64,000 bases of DNA from Geomonas silvestris (GTDB taxonomy: Bacteria; Desulfobacterota; Desulfuromonadia; Geobacterales; Geobacteraceae). The notes beneath the pieces were generated by a model. The model searched no databases, was not told the origin of the DNA, and saw only the letters and a program-made list of their open reading frames with translations. Positions within the stretch are counted from its first letter, which is position 1, and every line of letters begins with the position of its first letter. Below are positions 62,520-64,000 of this stretch, piece after piece. The translations under genes were made by a program, and so were the position numbers. The stretch lies in the NCBI RefSeq assembly GCF_014193515.1, contig NZ_BLXX01000002.1, positions 62,001 to 126,000 on the forward strand. Reading direction: 5' to 3'.

Positions 62520-63848
62520 GTGAAAAGAATCCTCAACCTCTGCGCTGCCGGCGCACTGGCGCTGGTCGCACTGGCCCCCTGCTCGGCCCACGCGGCGGGG
62601 ACCCAGGGATCCGCGGCCAACGCGAAGATCCTCAACGTAGTCACCGTGACCTACTACGACGCCACCGGCAGCAACGTGCACCAGGCGGCCACCTCCACCA
62701 GCGTCCTGGTGGCCCTGAAGCCCACCCAGCTTACCGCCACCGTGGTGAACCCGTTCCCCAACGTCGACTCCGGCACCACCACCACCTCGCTCATCGCGCT
62801 GACCTCCAACGCGAACGGCCCGGACACCTACAAGGCGACCTGGGCGAGCTCGACCCAGTACCTGGTCACCCCGACCGGCATCACCGGCACCATCCTCACC
62901 GACGTAACCGGCGGGAGCTCCACGAGCTACACCTCCGGCGCCGACCTCGCCCTGGGCGCCACCTCGATCGTTTCGGTACAGCCCGCCGCGGGGGGGAGCC
63001 AGGTGATCAACATCCCGGCCGGCTCGCTGAACGGCATCGTCCCCGGGAGCGTCGTGGTGATCAACGATACCTCCTACAAGGTGACCGCCACCAGCGCCGG
63101 CACCCAGGCCGGCTACACCCAGACCGGCGTCTCCACCACCACCGGCACCGCCACCGCCGAGGTGCTGGGCAGCATCACCATCACCACCGACACCCACGGC
63201 TCGAACGTCGCCCCGAGCCTCGCCGGCTCGCTGGCCGGCATGATCGTTGGAGAGCGCAAGTACCTGCAGCTCCAGGACACCGCCGTGGTCTCCTCCAACA
63301 CCAACAACGGCGTGGACACCGTAAGTATCGTGACCGACACCAAGACCGGCGGCTACGCGACCAGCGCCCTCAACGACACGGCCACCTTCTTCTTCGTCTC
63401 GGTCAGCATCGAGAAGACCGTAGCCAACGTGACCTCCCCCGGTGCCAGCGGCGGGAAGCCGGGCGAGGTGCTGGAGTACACGGTAACCGTGCGCAACGCC
63501 TCCTCGGGTAACGCCGGCAAGGTCTCCATCGCCGACGCGGTCCCCAGCTACACCACCCTGGTCTCCGGCCCGGGCGCCTACGGCACCGGCACCGGCAACC
63601 TCACCCCGAGCGCCAGCGACAAGTTCGCCGTGGTAAGCGACGGCACCAACAGCGTCGACATCACCCTGAACCCCAGCGACAGCGAAAGCCAGACGGTTGT
63701 GGTCGGTTACGGCGGCACCCAGAACAACGCCGCGGTCGCCGGAACCCCGATCACCTTCTTCCTCGGGTCCGGCTCCAGCAGCACCCTGGGCGGCACCGTC
63801 GCCGCCTCCAAGACCTACACCATCAAGTACCAGGTGAAGATCAACTAG
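62520..63848 (+). CDS. Large exported DUF11-like repeat protein, copy 2
   Basis: 442 aa from a GTG at 62520 (AAAAAGGAGA upstream). A signal peptide (about 1-25, AHAA). Its start ANAKILNVVTVTYYDATGSN and end TYTIKYQVKIN mirror the first large protein, as do SGGKPGEVLEYTVTVRNASS and ADAVPSYTTLVSG. The middle, Thr/Ser/Gly-rich, has few charged residues. It is a clear paralogue of the protein at 60408-61808. Three exported beta-rich proteins under a second-messenger riboswitch suggest a biofilm or surface-matrix function (inference). Confidence 0.8.
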   Translation: MKRILNLCAAGALALVALAPCSAHAAGTQGSAANAKILNVVTVTYYDATGSNVHQAATSTSVLVALKPTQLTATVVNPFPNVDSGTTTTSLIALTSNANGPDTYKATWASSTQYLVTPTGITGTILTDVTGGSSTSYTSGADLALGATSIVSVQPAAGGSQVINIPAGSLNGIVPGSVVVINDTSYKVTATSAGTQAGYTQTGVSTTTGTATAEVLGSITITTDTHGSNVAPSLAGSLAGMIVGERKYLQLQDTAVVSSNTNNGVDTVSIVTDTKTGGYATSALNDTATFFFVSVSIEKTVANVTSPGASGGKPGEVLEYTVTVRNASSGNAGKVSIADAVPSYTTLVSGPGAYGTGTGNLTPSASDKFAVVSDGTNSVDITLNPSDSESQTVVVGYGGTQNNAAVAGTPITFFLGSGSSSTLGGTVAASKTYTIKYQVKIN

Positions 63849-63864
63849 TACCCCGGATCGTCCC

Positions 63865-63898
63865 GCCTCCCGCCGGTACCGCTGCGCCGGCAGGAGGC
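63865..63898 (+). repeat. GC-rich hairpin after the third exported-protein gene
   Basis: GCCTCC-C-GCCGG / CCGGC-A-GGAGGC, an 11-bp stem with one internal mismatch and a 10-nt loop. There is no T run. Confidence 0.5.
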
Positions 63899-63955
63899 CC
63901 GGGCGATCCCGGTCTATGGGCACGCTGCCGTGCCGTGGCCCACCTCGACGCACCA

Positions 63956-64000
63956 CGTAGCACCGTAGGACCCGTAACACCGTAGAACCCGCAGCACCGC
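63956..64000 (+). repeat. Imperfect tandem repeats at the right edge
   Basis: Two to three copies of CACCGTAG-N-ACCC-GTAA/GCAG, a unit of about 17 bp, with the next copy beginning CACCGC at the window end. The array probably continues beyond the edge. Confidence 0.55.

Overview
The window looks like chromosome from a GC-rich member of the Geobacterales (Geobacter/Geomonas-like Desulfobacterota). The evidence is high GC, sigma-54 -24/-12 promoters, a GEMM-class riboswitch in front of exported proteins, the futalosine menaquinone route, single-polypeptide pyruvate:ferredoxin oxidoreductase, a HrcA/CIRCE-type groESL operon and paired Do-family protease and MCP genes. No prophage, insertion sequence, CRISPR array, tRNA or rRNA was seen.

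Region 1 (1-4.6 kb): exported methionine sulfoxide reductases MsrA and MsrB, a membrane-anchored diguanylate cyclase and several small envelope proteins. Region 2 (4.7-21.3 kb) is a C4-dicarboxylate block. It holds a sensor kinase with a periplasmic solute-binding domain, an NtrC-type sigma-54 activator, two DctA-type symporters, succinyl-CoA synthetase (sucCD), a malic enzyme, a small ribbon-helix-helix regulator and pyruvate:ferredoxin oxidoreductase. Together they can import succinate/fumarate/malate and carry it to pyruvate and acetyl-CoA. Each symporter gene has a sigma-54 promoter and, about 150 bp upstream, a pair of ATAAC-N4-GTTAT palindromes with identical 18-bp phasing.

Region 3 (21.3-38.4 kb): two methyl-accepting chemotaxis proteins; a minus-strand stress operon prkA - yeaH (DUF444) - spoVR - second prkA-like gene, whose gaps are filled with dispersed repeats; a DNRLRE-like lipoprotein; and an HD-GYP-like protein paired with a HEAT-repeat protein. 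Region 4 (38.4-51 kb): groES-groEL with CIRCE, two DUF507 genes, a probable 6S RNA, a stand-alone membrane-sensor domain, an FMN reductase, a purine permease, RNase Z-like protein, a Do/HtrA protease, an orphan OmpR-family regulator, a PEP-synthase regulatory protein, prmA and rsmE.

Region 5 (50.8-58.4 kb, minus strand): RNase D and a menaquinone operon mqnL-mqnP-mqnM-mqnE-mqnC followed by hisC. Region 6 (58.8-64 kb): a monohaem c-type lipoprotein, then a GEMM-I riboswitch with an intrinsic terminator in front of three exported-protein genes: two paralogous large proteins flanking a small DUF11-type protein.

The most interesting signals are the duplicated sigma-54/enhancer architecture at the two dctA genes, the riboswitch-controlled exported-protein cluster, a G-rich repeat that starts exactly after three different stop codons, and the candidate 6S RNA.
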